Source: Elgaria multicarinata webbii (Eukaryota; Chordata; Lepidosauria; Squamata; Anguidae). Taken from it: a stretch of DNA of 64,000 nucleotides. Each line of letters begins with the position of its first letter. Position 1 is the stretch's first letter. The stretch covers positions 146,862,697 through 146,926,696 of the forward strand of contig NC_086173.1 in assembly GCF_023053635.1 (NCBI RefSeq). The letters are read 5' to 3'. Both the position numbers and the translations under genes were made by a program. Positions 47,533-58,295 of the stretch are shown here, in pieces. A model generated the notes under the pieces. It saw only the letters and a list, made by a program, of their open reading frames with translations. It was not told the DNA's origin and made no database searches.

Positions 47533-47660
47533 CAACCTGGTGTCCTCTAGATGTTTTGGACTACTGGTTCCAGCGTTCCCGACTATTGGCTGTGCTGGCT
47601 GGAGATGATGTTGAAGTCCAGGTTGACTGGAAGGCAGCAGGATGGAGAAGGCTGCACTGG
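47533..47660. mobile_element. Palindromic MITE, ACTACAACTCCC family (diverged)
   Basis: CCAACCTGGTGTCCTCTAGA and TGTTTTGGACTACTGGTTCC at the left, GGAAGGCAGCAGGATGGAGA at the right. The 206-codon + strand ORF starting at 47551 begins inside it and has no recognisable domain. Confidence 0.5.
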
Positions 47661-48301
47661 AGATGCTCAATGGAACAGGTGGAGAACTCAGGAATGCCAG
47701 TTCTGCAGCACGTACATGCACCATAACCAAAAGGCAAAAAATCAGGACAGCCATTTACTAGGGACTATCCCTGATAAAGAGGGACTGTTGGCACATAAGC
47801 ATATGTATAGCAATAAAAGCCACATTGATGAATTCTGTGTAGTTACTAAAATTGCCAGGCATTTCTTCCAAAGGACTCAGCAGCATCCTCCATTCCCTAT
47901 TCTAGGAAATGTGGTCCCCCAATTACCCCCACTCCCACCCCAATCCAGGGAGTTTAAACAGCCAGGCCTGCCCAGCTTCACCAGCAGATATGCCTTGGAT
48001 GCCTCTTCAGATCATCCTCCGGGCCAGCGGCAAACACTTGATCCTGTAACCTGCCATTCCCATGCCACATGTTCGCTGAGATTGGATTTCACATGGGAAA
48101 CCAAGAAAAAGAAAAAAGCAGGGACAAACTCCTCAGGTTTTCTAATTATGAACGGATCTAAAGGAAGCTAACCGGTCAGAGCAGAGGGAGCAATTGCATT
48201 CATGCCTTGTTCTTGGCTTCCCATAATCATTGGTTGGCTGCTGTGCAACCACAGTGTTGGATTGGGTAGGCCTTTGGACTGATCCGGCATGGCTGTCATG
48301 T

Positions 48302-48425
48302 TATTTATTATTTATTTATTGCATTTATATACCGCCCCATAGCCGAAGCTCTCTGGGCAGTTATATACAAAGTTGAAAAACACAAAAAGCATAAAAACAC
48401 AGCATTCTTATAAAAACAGCTATTC
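48302..48425 (-). repeat. Squamate dispersed LINE-3'-like repeat tail
   Basis: TTATTGCATTTATATACCGC, then CCCATAGCCGAAGCTCTCTG and an A-rich spacer, as at 31440 and 33230. A CR1/L3-like fragment (GATTGGGTAGGCCTTTGGAC) precedes it at about 48205-48300. Confidence 0.55.
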
Positions 48426-48461
48426 TGGGGGTCGATGTAATCCAGTACTATCTACTGCAGC

Positions 48462-48597
48462 CTTCCCCAACCTGATGCTCTCTAGATGTTTTGGACTGCA
48501 GCTCCCCAGTGTTCATAACCATTGGCCATAGTGGCAGGGGCTGATGGGAATTGAATTCTAAAATATATAGAGGGCACCCAATTGGGGAAGGCTGGTC
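48462..48597. mobile_element. Palindromic MITE, ACTACAACTCCC family
   Basis: CCTTCCCCAACCTGATGCTC at the left is inverted as CCAATTGGGGAAGGCTG at the right. The inner TTTTGGACTGCAGCTCCCCA also has an inverted partner. Confidence 0.65.
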
Positions 48598-49140
48598 TAC
48601 TGTGGCTGGCCACAGCTCTCTAGGATCCAGGCAGAGAAGGATCTTTTCCATCACCTCCCACCTGATGCTTTTAACTGGAGCCATTAGGTATTGAATCTGG
48701 CACCTTCTGCATGCAAAGCAGATGCTCTACGACTCACTCCCTCTGCCTCCCCAAAGAAGAACAATCTATCAAAATGATGAATGGGCAGCAACTCTGTTTG
48801 TTTGCACCTGCACCTGCCCTGATGCCTCTGAAAGTCCTTGTTATCACTACGGGACCATCAGGCACTGATGCCTTTTAAAGAATGAGAAAATGGGAAGGGA
48901 CCTAAATGAATGTCAAGGCATATCAATGCTATACATTTCATCTGGTTGAATAATAATTCCCTCTTCCCAGGAAACCCTGGGTTATTTTACTTCGGGAAGC
49001 GGTGCTAAGGAACTGTAACCAAATAAGCACCTCACCAAACTACAATTCATGGCATTATTGGGGAAGACCTCAATCAGTTAAAGTAATTCACAACTTATAC
49101 ACACACGGACACACACAGACATAGACATGCATGTTGACTG

Positions 49141-49245
49141 TAAGAAAAATTTCAAAATCCATATTCATATAATACCTTTATTAGGCCAACCCAAAGATCT
49201 CAAAAATTGTGCAAGCTTCCAAGATCTCCAAATCTCTTTATCGGG
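49141..49245 (-). mobile_element. Penelope-like terminal fragment, second end type
   Basis: ATAATACCTTTATTAGGCCA, then GTGCAAGCTTCCAAGATCTC and CTTTATCGGGC. In reverse the layout is a hammerhead-like CCGATAAAGAG...GGAAGC with a drifted core. A related fragment lies at 50764-50835 (TATAATCCCTTTATTAGGCC). Confidence 0.45.
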
Positions 49246-50204
49246 CAAAATATTACAAAAAGCAGGTTGGAGGACTTGAGTAATGGGGGGGGGGGGGGGA
49301 ATCTGACTTGATGAAATCAGAACAGCTGCATGTTCAGGTCCAAAGATGAAGTATGGGAGAGGAGGGGGCTGCAGACATTTCAATTCAGCTCTGCAGGTCA
49401 TGTCGTGGTTCGACCTGCAGCTGCCCCTAGGTTTGCTGAGAACTAGAAAGGAGAAAATGCTGGATTCCCCCATTTGGGAAATATAAAATCCAGTTCATAG
49501 TGAGGATACACCCCTAGCAGGGGCATTGCTAGGTACTTAAAAGATTCAGGGCCCAGACCCACAGGACACAAGTCTACATAAAACTTGCATATGGTAACTT
49601 AAATCTATATATGCAAATAATTGCTATGGTTTATTTAAATTTCACAGGAGGCTAAGCCCGCCAATTAATTTCTCATCCCAATCAATTAAATGAATTTGTT
49701 GGTTAATTTTGCATCCTGACCCAATCAACCTAAATCAATGAAAAAAAGTGTGTCCCCCCTAGGCTTAGTTCCCGTACAGGGGAAGACTTGTGGGGTGGAG
49801 GCGGTATTGTAACATGTGGGATAAGGAAAGTTAGCCCTTTCCTCTCCAGTTTTAATCCCCATGACAATTGCCCCCAGTGTGGCAAGTAAGTTGAGAGGGG
49901 GGAAAGACTTTTATTGGCACCAAGGGACACTCTGCGGAACAGATATGGGAACCCGGAATATAGATTCAGGGCCGGGCTGCATGGGGCCGGGCTTACCAAT
50001 GTCCCTGGCGACCAGTAAGGTGGGCAAATGCAAAAGAAGACAGGGTTCCTGCACCAGCAATAGCTGTGTAGAAGAAGGAATTTCAGCAAGACAAACTAGA
50101 CCTGCTGCAATTCCCTCTTCTGTACAACTATTAGTATATTTCATATTCATAGCTTCACCTGCTGCCCCAAAGCAAGATCTTTGCCAGAAACAGCTTCTGG
50201 AAAC

Positions 50205-50572
50205 CTCCTACACAGGAGATTCCCTCACTATGGGAGAAGGCTTTCTCTGTTGTGGCACCCTGACTGTGGAATGCCCTCCCCTTGGAGGCCCGACTGGCGC
50301 CAACGCTGATTTTATTCCGGCGCCAAGTGAAAAGATGGCTTTTTAACAAAGCCTATAATGGTTAAATTCGCCAAGTTTGCACATTGTTTGAACCATTTTA
50401 ATTGTTTTTATTGCTTTTAAATTATATACTGGTTGTAACTTGATTCGTGGTTTAATTTCTTTTAGCTGTGTATATTTATTGTTTTATATTGTATGATTTT
50501 ATCTGTCCGCCACCCTGAGATCCTAGTGATACAGGGCGGGATACAAATATTGTAAATAAATAAATAAATCCT
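50205..50572 (+). repeat. LINE 3' end, L2/CR1-clade type
   Basis: A short degenerate ORF tail (GTGGAATGCCCTCCCCTTGG near 50266, AGTGAAAAGATGGCTTTTTA near 50327) is followed by TCCGCCACCCTGAGATCC, GGGCGGGATACAAATATTG and (TAAA)n. This is the usual tail of a squamate LINE family. Confidence 0.55.
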
Positions 50573-51202
50573 TCTAACCACTTTTATTCCACGGGCAAAT
50601 TGCTCTTGCTGTTAAAATATTTCATTGCCAACACTGATAAACATTTCAGGGCGAAGTGGCAAACTGACAACCACACAAGGCGGAGGGCTGCAGCTAATTT
50701 ACCTGTGTGGTACAATGTACTTGTATACAAAAACGCAACGGCAGCCTTGCTGGCTAAAAGAAAAATGTCAAAGTCCATATACTATAATCCCTTTATTAGG
50801 CCAGCTCAGAGATTATGTTTTTGTGATCACTGAGTTGCTCTAAGAAAACTATGATACTGTATGGACTTTGGAATGTTCTTATATGTAATTGCATAATTTA
50901 CTTGTATGTACTTACTATTTTTCTGAAAGTCGCAACTGTCAGGGTGTGCGAAAACTGACCTAAGGAGGATTTGTCTGAATTGTTCCTTTTCTAAACATTT
51001 TTTTTTCTTTACTTGTTAAAGTTCTAGTTCTTCATTATTTAAAATGTCATTACTCACTCTGAACTTTTGGGATAGACGTGGACAGGTTAGGAATCAAAAT
51101 TTAAAACAGCCACATTATTTGGAAACATGTTTGTTCTGAAATTGCTGCTGTCTTTTATACTGAACACTTTTTGATATTTGGAGCCATGAGAGCCAGGAAC
51201 AA

Positions 51203-51203
<1 letters not shown>

Positions 51204-51246
<43 letters not shown>
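51204..51246. repeat. (CA)n microsatellite
   Basis: About 21 CA units, 747 bp before PPP1R18 coding exon 2. Confidence 0.95.
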
Positions 51247-51248
<2 letters not shown>

Positions 51249-51478
51249 ATTTGGGCTTCTTTTCTGTTTGCTTCTGTATTTCTGACTTTGCTTTTCCCCT
51301 CTAAATATATCTCTGTAATCATTATAAATTTTCTCTTCAAAAAATTTTAAATGGGGAAAAAAAGACAGGTGAAACTCACGATGCATCACAGTCACCCTTG
51401 GTAGCGCATACAACTTGCATGTGGTTCATATGTGCTAGATTATCATGTCTGAACAGAAGGGGACCAGTTGGAATAGTC

Positions 51479-51746
51479 TAGAGTGGCCATATGAAAAGGA
51501 GGACGAATCCTGTATATTTAGCAGTTGTATAAAAAGGAAATTCCAGCAGGTGTCATTTGTATCCATGCATGCAGCACCTGGTGAAATTCCCTTTTCCTCA
51601 GAACAGTTAAAGCTGTAGGAGCCCTGCCCTTTTTAGCTAGAGTAACCAGATACAAAAGAGAGCAGGTGGTGCATGCTGGAATTCCCTTTTTTACACAACT
51701 GTTAAAGATGCAGGAGCCCTGTGCTCCTTTTCATATGGTCACCTTA
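51479..51746. mobile_element. hAT-type palindromic MITE (TAGGGTGACC family), copy 5
   Basis: It starts TAGAGTGGCCATATG and ends CATATGGTCACCTTA, with one arm shortened. The flanks GAATAGTC (51471-51478) and AAATAGGC (51747-51754) match at 6 of 8 bases. It ends 246 bp before PPP1R18 exon 2. Confidence 0.75.
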
Positions 51747-51992
51747 AAATAGGCTGCGATCCTATGTCTGCTTAACCTAGGATGATGTAAGCCCCATGGA
51801 ATTCAGTGGGACCTGTTCTGAGTAGAAATGTCCAGGATTGCACCGTGAATCTCCTGTGAGCTTGGTCCAGTGATCTGATCTTGCATGGTCAGGAGAGGAT
51901 GGGGTGGGGCATATCTGAGAGCACAGAGAGCAGGCTGAACTTGGGACTTGGTATCTAACCCCCTCCCCCACCTCTCTCTTTCCATCATGTAG

Positions 51993-52200
51993 TTTAAGAT
52001 TTCATTCAGTGAAAACCAGCTGGAGAGGACCTTCCAATACCCATCAGAGGGTTCCCTTCTGGAGGAGTTTGGGCCTCCAGAGGAGTCAGAGCCTCTGGCC
52101 TACAGCAACCCCCATGGGGATGACGAAGAGGAAGAAGAGGAGCTGCTACTGCTTCACCGGGGCCTCCCTGGCCTGCTGAGGACCAAACCCCTCATTGTGG
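51993..52200 (+). CDS. PPP1R18: Phostensin, coding exon 2 (PP1-docking and acidic region)
   Basis: This exon, too short to stand as an ORF with its own ATG, encodes residues 543-611. It opens FKISFSENQLERTFQYPSEG; human phostensin has LKISFSE and TYQYPSE here. KISF (544-547) is the RVxF-type docking motif for the PP1 catalytic subunit, known from the human protein. LLEEFG, then an acidic run (DDEEEEEE) and LLLLHRGLPGLLRTKPLIV follow, also as in mammals. The acceptor is CATCATGTAG|TTT and joins exon 1 in phase 0. The donor is GTGG|GTGAGT (GT at 52201), leaving one base of a split Asp codon. A CR1 fragment starts about 150 bp beyond the donor. Confidence 0.95.
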
Positions 52201-52349
52201 GTGAGTATCTGGTAGCCTCTGTAGATAGGTGCCTGGATCATAGCCAATCAGGGAAGTGCTGCCCACCCACCCCTTATCCCTACTCTTAGCCCAGGCCCAG
52301 GTTCTTTCCCCTGGCTCGGAGACTCAAGGTGGGCTTAGACAAGTTAGGG

Positions 52350-52785
52350 CAACGAGGATCATCAGAGGTCTGGAAACAAAGCCCTATGAGGACAGACTGA
52401 AAGAACTGGGCATGTCTAGCCTGGAGAAGAGAAGATTGAGGGGAGACATGATAGCACTCTTCAAAGACTTGAAAGGTTGTCACACAGAGGAGGGCCAGGA
52501 TCTCTTCTAGATCGTCCCAGAGTGCAGGACACGGAATAATGGGCTTAAATGACAGGAAGCCAGATTCCAGCTGGACATCAGGAAAAACTTCCTGACTGTA
52601 AGGACAGTACGACAATGGAACCAATGACCTGGAGTGGTCATGGGCTTTCCCACTCTAGAGGCATTCAAGAGGCAGCTGGACAACCATCTGTCAGGGATGC
52701 CGTAAGGTGGATTCCTGCATTGAGCAGGGGGTTGGATTCTATGGCTTTATAAGCCCTTCCAACTCTACTATTCTATGATTCTATG
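52350..52785 (+). mobile_element. CR1 LINE 3' fragment, sense to PPP1R18
   Basis: It reads [19 protein letters not shown] and [10 protein letters not shown], the CR1 ORF2 C-terminus, and ends in ATTCTATGATTCTATG. It matches the other two CR1 copies but is more diverged, with an in-frame stop after EEGQDLF. It is not an exon of the host gene. Confidence 0.85.
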
Positions 52786-53031
52786 AAACAGTCTATGCTG
52801 ATTGGAGGGAGAGACTTGTAGACCAACTGCCAGGCTTCACGAAGAGTGAAAACATCACACAAGAGCTTCAATGGGTCTATTGCTAGACCGTATCATTTGA
52901 GGCAGCAGATGGGGGATTGAGTGCTTGAATGCTCTCCCACAGAAAACACTCCTTGCACATAAAAATGACGCTTGTATGTGGCGATGGGCCTTTAGCCATT
53001 ATTAGAGAGATTCGGCTATTGGCAGTATAGA

Positions 53032-53088
<57 letters not shown>
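53032..53088. repeat. (AAT)n microsatellite
   Basis: About 19 AAT units. Confidence 0.95.
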
Positions 53089-53089
<1 letters not shown>

Positions 53090-53244
53090 GTCTGATATGT
53101 TTGGGAAGGGGAGGGAGCAGTATTTTCTGTGAGGCAGCTTTCAGGCATCCAATCTCCTACCTGCAGTATAAAATGGTAGGACACTGGTTCAGTTCATATG
53201 ATCAATTAATGTGATTAAAAATGGAGACTTCTGTGTGATTTAAA

Positions 53245-53475
53245 ATGAGTTTTGTTTACTGTAATGGTGGTAGAATCCATGTGCTCATGGAAGAGACCTA
53301 GAGATAATTCCAGTATCAGAGGCAGCACGTCTATTTATACCAGTTGTTGGGACAAGAACAGCACTCAAGTCCTATTTGTGGGTGGCCCACAGGCAGCTAG
53401 TGGCCACTGTGTGAACACTGTTCTGGACTAGATGGATCCTTGCTCTGATCCATGGCTCTTTTTATGTTCTTATGG
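53245..53475 (+). mobile_element. CR1/L3-type LINE 3' end (diverged)
   Basis: GTGGCCACTGTGTGAACACT, GTTCTGGACTAGATGGATCC and CTCTGATCCATGGCTCTTTT, then TATGTTCTTATGG. Confidence 0.6.
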
Positions 53476-53817
53476 AAGGGACTTCTAAGGTCATCTAGTC
53501 CAACCTCCTGCCAATGCAGGAAACCCTAGTGAGTCAGTTGAACTCATGATGATGGTAAGAAGGAATGGCTGTGTTTCTGTGCCAAACAGAGCTCTCTCCT
53601 GCTTGTATCTGTCTCTTTAGGCCAAGCACTTTGAAAAGAGGTTCATTCAGTGAGCCTATGGCAGAAAGTACTTACATATTTTCAGTGTTTTATTGGTGAT
53701 CATGAGGTCTAGAAACATACCCAGCAACAAAAAGAAAGTTGGGAATCTAGCTTGTTGATCTGCCTTTTTTTTAAGCATGTGGGATTAAGAACAGGCTATA
53801 TTGGGGCAAGATCAAAC

Positions 53818-54008
53818 TATGGTGACCATATGAAAAGGAGGACAGGTCTCTTGTACCTTTAACAGCTCCTGCAGCTTTAACTGTCATGATGAAGAGGGAT
53901 TTTCACCACGTGCTGCATTGCATACAAATAACACTTGCTGAATTTCCCTTTTCAATACAATAGTTAAAGATACAGGAGCCCTATCCTCCTTTTCATATGG
54001 TCACCCTA
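53818..54008. mobile_element. hAT-type palindromic MITE (TAGGGTGACC family), copy 6, internally deleted
   Basis: It starts TATGGTGACCATATG and ends CATATGGTCACCCTA. The flanks GATCAAAC (53810-53817) and GATAAAAC (54009-54016) match at 7 of 8 bases. At 191 bp it has lost much of one arm. Confidence 0.8.
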
Positions 54009-54112
54009 GATAAAACTCCAACTTGCTTCTAGATCCCAGCAAGCTGTGGCATCTTGAGATGCTTGTAAAAGAAAAGAAATGCTTTTCTTTAGGAGTGTTA
54101 GAAATGAAGCGG

Positions 54113-54430
54113 GTTTTTAAAATTATTTTTTATTGTAAGTTTCAACAAAACAAAAAAAAATGCAAGTATAACTGCATATTTTAAAGGCAGTTTCAAAGAT
54201 TACAACATTCTAAAAAGGGGGTGGAGGTGTAAATTACACATAAACTTCAGTAAAGACAGAATAATAAAGAACAAATATCTAAATATAATTCCATTCATGA
54301 ATGACGCCTATATATCACTCTTTCAAATGTTGCTAGTTGTGTTAGGTCTTCAATCCATTGCATTACAGGCGGTGATCTTTTATCTTTCCAGCGTTGTAGT
54401 ATCAGTCTTTTAGCAGTCAAGAGGAGGATT
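54113..54430 (-). mobile_element. L1 LINE 3' end
   Basis: On the minus strand it reads an L1 ORF2 C-terminus (LLTAKRLILQRWKDKRSPP, then MQWIEDLTQLATFERVIYRR and a stop), then an AT-rich 3' UTR and an A-rich tail (T-rich on + near 54115). It lies antisense, about 200 bp before the last PPP1R18 exon. Confidence 0.7.
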
Positions 54431-54627
54431 TTTTAAAACTGGCCCCTAGGGGCTGATACTGGATGTTCCATCTAGTGGCCCTTTTAAGGAAGTGCAAAGA
54501 CACTTGATTCAGTGCTTGGAAAACCTGGATTTAGTGGAGGATGCAAAAACTCAAGACTCTTTGGCTCCCTTCTTTGTGCTTTTTCATTATACAAACAGCA
54601 CCTTGTTCTTTCTCTTCCCCTTTCCAG

Positions 54628-54647
54628 ATGAGTCCTGTCGGCGGTAA
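54628..54647 (+). CDS. PPP1R18: Phostensin, terminal micro coding exon
   Basis: Only 20 coding bases. The exon completes the split codon and adds ESCRR before TAA at 54645-54647. With exon 2 this gives PLIVDESCRR, matching the human C-terminus (ALIVDESCRR). The acceptor is CCCCTTTCCAG|ATGAG. The full protein is 617 residues. It cannot be found by ORF scanning because of its size, and was placed from the conserved DESCRR end and the matching splice phase. Confidence 0.93.
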
Positions 54648-54970
54648 CCCTGTTCATCCTTCTCCATAGCAGGGAAGGCTGGAATATATTTTAAGGATTC
54701 ACACCACATTCTGAATACTTCAGCTGGATCTTGAATCTCTTTCCATCTTCCACTGGCCAACACACCAAGGAAAGAACCTGGGACCAAGAAAGCCTGGGAA
54801 ATGCCACCCTTTTCCTAGAGGCTCTGGATATGTTTTCTTCTTCAGGAAGAGAGAGAGACAGTTACCCTTTCCTCTTTGGTATTTCCCCCCCCCCCCCTTC
54901 AACTCTGGCACTGAAAACAGGATCTCAGAGGACGCCCTGCCCCAATAAAAAAAGACTATCCCAAATCTAG
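54648..54970 (+). other. PPP1R18: Probable PPP1R18 3' UTR
   Basis: It follows the TAA. AATAAA at 54944-54949 is a candidate polyadenylation signal. A C-rich run lies near 54887. The true end cannot be fixed by eye. Confidence 0.4.
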
Positions 54971-57900
54971 ACAGCAGTGGGTGCTCCGAATCATATGAGA
55001 TGCTCCCCAATCTAGATGGTAGAGAGGGAGCTCTCAACTCTGCCACACGGGTTTGATTCAAAGAATCCTTTTCCTATCTCTACACTGCCAGCTGACAAGG
55101 ATTCTGGTGCAACAGCGTCTCAGATTTAGAGAAATTTCTTAAAAACTGCCCGCAAGCGGAGCACTGAACCTCATAAACACACCGTTGCTGTTTCAAACAA
55201 GGGCTGATGTCTTTCTTTCTTATCTTCCTGCTATCACCCAAACGATGGTTGATGAAACCCTCACTGGGCTGAGGGACTTTTCTGTAATTTCCAGGTTACT
55301 TTTTTTTTTTTTTTTAGTAAAGTACCTGGATATTGTCCGTGAGGACTTTTAAAGGAGAAAAAAATACATTCTAATAGCTGCCATATGTTTCAGGGGAGAA
55401 TAAGGGGTGGGAGGCACTATCTTTGAGAGGGGAGTAATTATGTTGGCACACAGCCTATCAGTATTGGAGAAGACTTTGTAGCCGGGGGGGGGGTGTAACT
55501 GGTGTTTTTTTTAAGCCATTCAAAACAGCATAGCTCTAGTTATTAAAGCAAGAGCTGCAAGTAATAAGGCATGTACCTGGGCCAACGGGGAGGGTCTCTG
55601 GGTGTTATTAAAGCAGGAGCACTTCGTATTAAGGCATGGAACTGAGGGCGAACGGGGAAGGGCTATCTCTGCATGCAGACAGAGCTTGTTACTATTTGGG
55701 AGTTTTTCTTTCTCTTTTTAGTTCAGGCAGGGGGCGGTCATATTGGAGACAGCCAAGCTTGTGCTTGGCATCATAAAAAAGAGGAAGCAGCAGTGTGTGG
55801 TGATGGTGAACCGAGTGGAGTCAGGAGGAAAGTGCAGCTTCCTGTTTTAGTCATGTCCATTTCCTGTTCAGGATTCAGAACTCATGGGATTGAATGAGCA
55901 GGCACAAAGTGAGATGAACAGAGGCAAGTTGAATGTCAGAAAATGAAGTGGTATTTTGACAAATAGGTGCATGTGTTTTTAAATTATTGTTACTTTACAA
56001 ACCGTCTTGATGAGTGTTGGCCATTCTTCGCTGCGCACCATTTTGAAAGGGGAAAAGCAGACCCAAGGACTAAACAGGGAACGGCTTTCAAAACTGATTG
56101 AATGCAAAAGAATCGCAGTTCGACTTGCTGTCAGCTCTCCAGAGTTGGCTTCAGCGTTTGGGGGAAGCCTCAGACAAGAGACCATCAGGGGGCCCTTTCA
56201 GACAGGGTGGCTGACGCAACGTGAGGGCACATCCCAGCGTCCTGCCCACAGGACTTGATGCAAACAAGCCAAGCCACATGCCAATGCATCGTTCTAGAGT
56301 TTTATTGGCAAATGCGGCACTCGTTTCTGTCAAACCATGTGGAAAATGTATTGGAGTTTCTTCAAAACCTCTTCATTGGGCTCCCTGTTGGCTTTGGGGC
56401 ATCAGGAATCAGTATCATTGGACATCTGCTAAGAATATTTGTTCAGTAGGGGAGCTACTACCATTCCTCTTCATTGTCACTGCCTGTTCATCGGCCCTCT
56501 CTGCGTGAGCAAGCAGCAATAGCAGCAAGAAGAGCAACAGCCTCTGTAGTTTCTCTCTAGGTGGCCCTCCATTTTGAGCACTGAGGCAGAGGGCAAGCTA
56601 ATTGGCAGTGGTGACAGCGATAAGGAGCACAGAGGCCCACTCAGGGAAGCCCCCCCCCAAAAAAAAAACACCCACCCACCTGGAGCTGCTTTAAAGTCTT
56701 GGTAAATACCTCACAATTTCACCCTCTGGAGCTGGCAATGCAAATCGTCTGTCATTCTAATTGAAAGTCTGCAACAAAGCCAGAAGTGTTTTAAATTCTT
56801 GAACAGGAATTTCACGAGACTTGAGGGGAGCTGCTCTGTTAAATGGCTCGAGGAATGGCACAACTCATCTGCGGGGAAAGTCTGCAGACTTGAGAGAAGG
56901 GAGGACTGGAAAATGTATGAAAGCAAAAAGGTGTGGCTTTAGCAGCATGGTGGTGAAAAGAGTGTGGGCTGAGGGAATGGAAGTATGAATGAGTGGAAGG
57001 AGGCGGCGCAGATGGGAAGGGACGAAGAAAATGACAGATTTCTTCCCTCTCCCTTCCATGCTAATTTATCTTGTTATCTGTGTGCACCATTTTTATTATC
57101 ATTTCCCTTCTTATTTTGCACTGCGGGAACAGCCATGCCCAGAACCCATGAATGAGTGAGTGAATGATTGAACATGGCAGAAATCTCTTCCTTTGGCAGG
57201 GTCTGCAAAGATCAATGTATGTGGGGTGAGGGCTGAAGCAGCTGTGTCCAGCCATTTCCATCAGTGTTGTTTTTTTAAAAAAAATTGTAATAATAATTAT
57301 TATTATTATTGTTAACAATAAACCAGAATGATGTTGCACGTTGACCTAGTGGTCTTCTGTCGTCTGTTCACCTTGAATTTGAAATCATTTACTCGCAATA
57401 TTCCTCTGAGTACTGGATGCTGGGGAGAAATAATGGAAGAAACCATCGCCCTCCTGCCCTGCTTCCCAGAGGCATGAAGTAGGCCATGCAATGTTGGAAA
57501 GAAAATTCTGGGCTAGATGAACCTTGGTGTGCTTCAGCAAGGCAATTCTACACTATCATTCCTTTACAGTTGTCTTCATTGCACTCTGCTAAATGAGGAA
57601 GGATCTGTCTTGGTTTGTGGAATCAGAGAAGGGATAAAAGACTGCATCACCTCCCCACATCACGAAAAGCAGTACTATTTACCTATCACTCCCCTTCTTC
57701 CCTCCAATTAATCAAAATATTTCATACCATGGTGTGCCATGGCAGGGGTGGGAAATTTATAGGCCTCCAGATGTTTTAGCTAACAACTCCCATGAGCTCT
57801 AGCCAGCAGTTAATGGGAACTATAGGTCAAAACAGCAGGAGGGCTACAAGTTGCCCACCTGTGCAGGAGAGCAAGATACTCAGTTAGCTCAATTACTTCA

Positions 57901-58290
57901 ACAAGCAAGCCATGTTGGAAAGGATCTCTGCCACTCCAGTTCCTAGTAACTAACAGGGAAGATTAAATTCTTTTGTGATATTGATCAGACAAAATGCAAG
58001 AAAACCCTGTCATATGAATTACTGAGATGCCACCCACTGCAGAGCAGTTCCTGACACCTCATTGTGCTAACAGAAAGGTGTTTCTAAGTGGCCTAGTGCA
58101 AAGAAAGGAGGTTAGGGGTACATGAAAATGCAAGGAGATGATGACTGAATAATTCAGCCAACTGCTTTCTTGAAAGAGACTCCTGTTTGTGGAATATCTG
58201 CATAATAGCTGTAGCTATAGCAGACTTAGGAATGTTTCATCCTCTCCAGAATAGCTCTCACTTCTGCTCTGGAGATCAGTCAAAAGTGTT
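54970..58290. other. Intergenic DNA between PPP1R18 and DHX16, little recognised
   Basis: No exon or RNA gene is seen. It holds short tandem similarities (GGGAGGG/AAGGCATG pieces near 55565 and 55630), homopolymer runs, an AT-rich (ATT)n patch near 57290-57310 and one MITE at 57743. Confidence 0.45.
57743..57862. mobile_element. Palindromic MITE, ACTACAACTCCC family
   Basis: CAGGGGTGGGAAATTTATAG at the left and CTACAAGTTGCCCACCTGTG at the right are imperfect inverted repeats. The right flank is not clearly a duplicate. Confidence 0.65.
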
Positions 58291-58295
58291 TACAT

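Larger units (their letters stand above)
15097..51992 (+). other. PPP1R18: PPP1R18 intron between coding exons 1 and 2 (36.9 kb)
   Basis: It is bounded by GTAGGT at 15097 and CATCATGTAG at 51992. It holds no recognisable host exon on either strand. Its content is CR1, L2-like and SINE pieces, MITEs, Penelope-like ends, a GC-rich palindrome and microsatellites, which are listed separately. Stretches in which I recognise nothing include 16000-17190, 19020-20000, 20400-22900, 26550-27380, 30000-31000 and 55000-58290 (the last outside the intron). Confidence 0.85.
52201..54627 (+). other. PPP1R18: PPP1R18 last intron (2.4 kb)
   Basis: GTGAGT to CCCCTTTCCAG. Contains a CR1 3' fragment, an (AAT)n run, a CR1/L3-type end, a hAT MITE and an L1 3' end. 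Confidence 0.85.

Noticed and set aside
47551-48171. 206-codon + strand ORF
   Set aside because: It starts inside a MITE and has no family similarity or splice context. It is within chance length for this base composition.
52256-52510. 84-codon + strand ORF directly downstream of PPP1R18 exon 2
   Set aside because: Its peptide is the CR1 ORF2 C-terminus, not host coding sequence.
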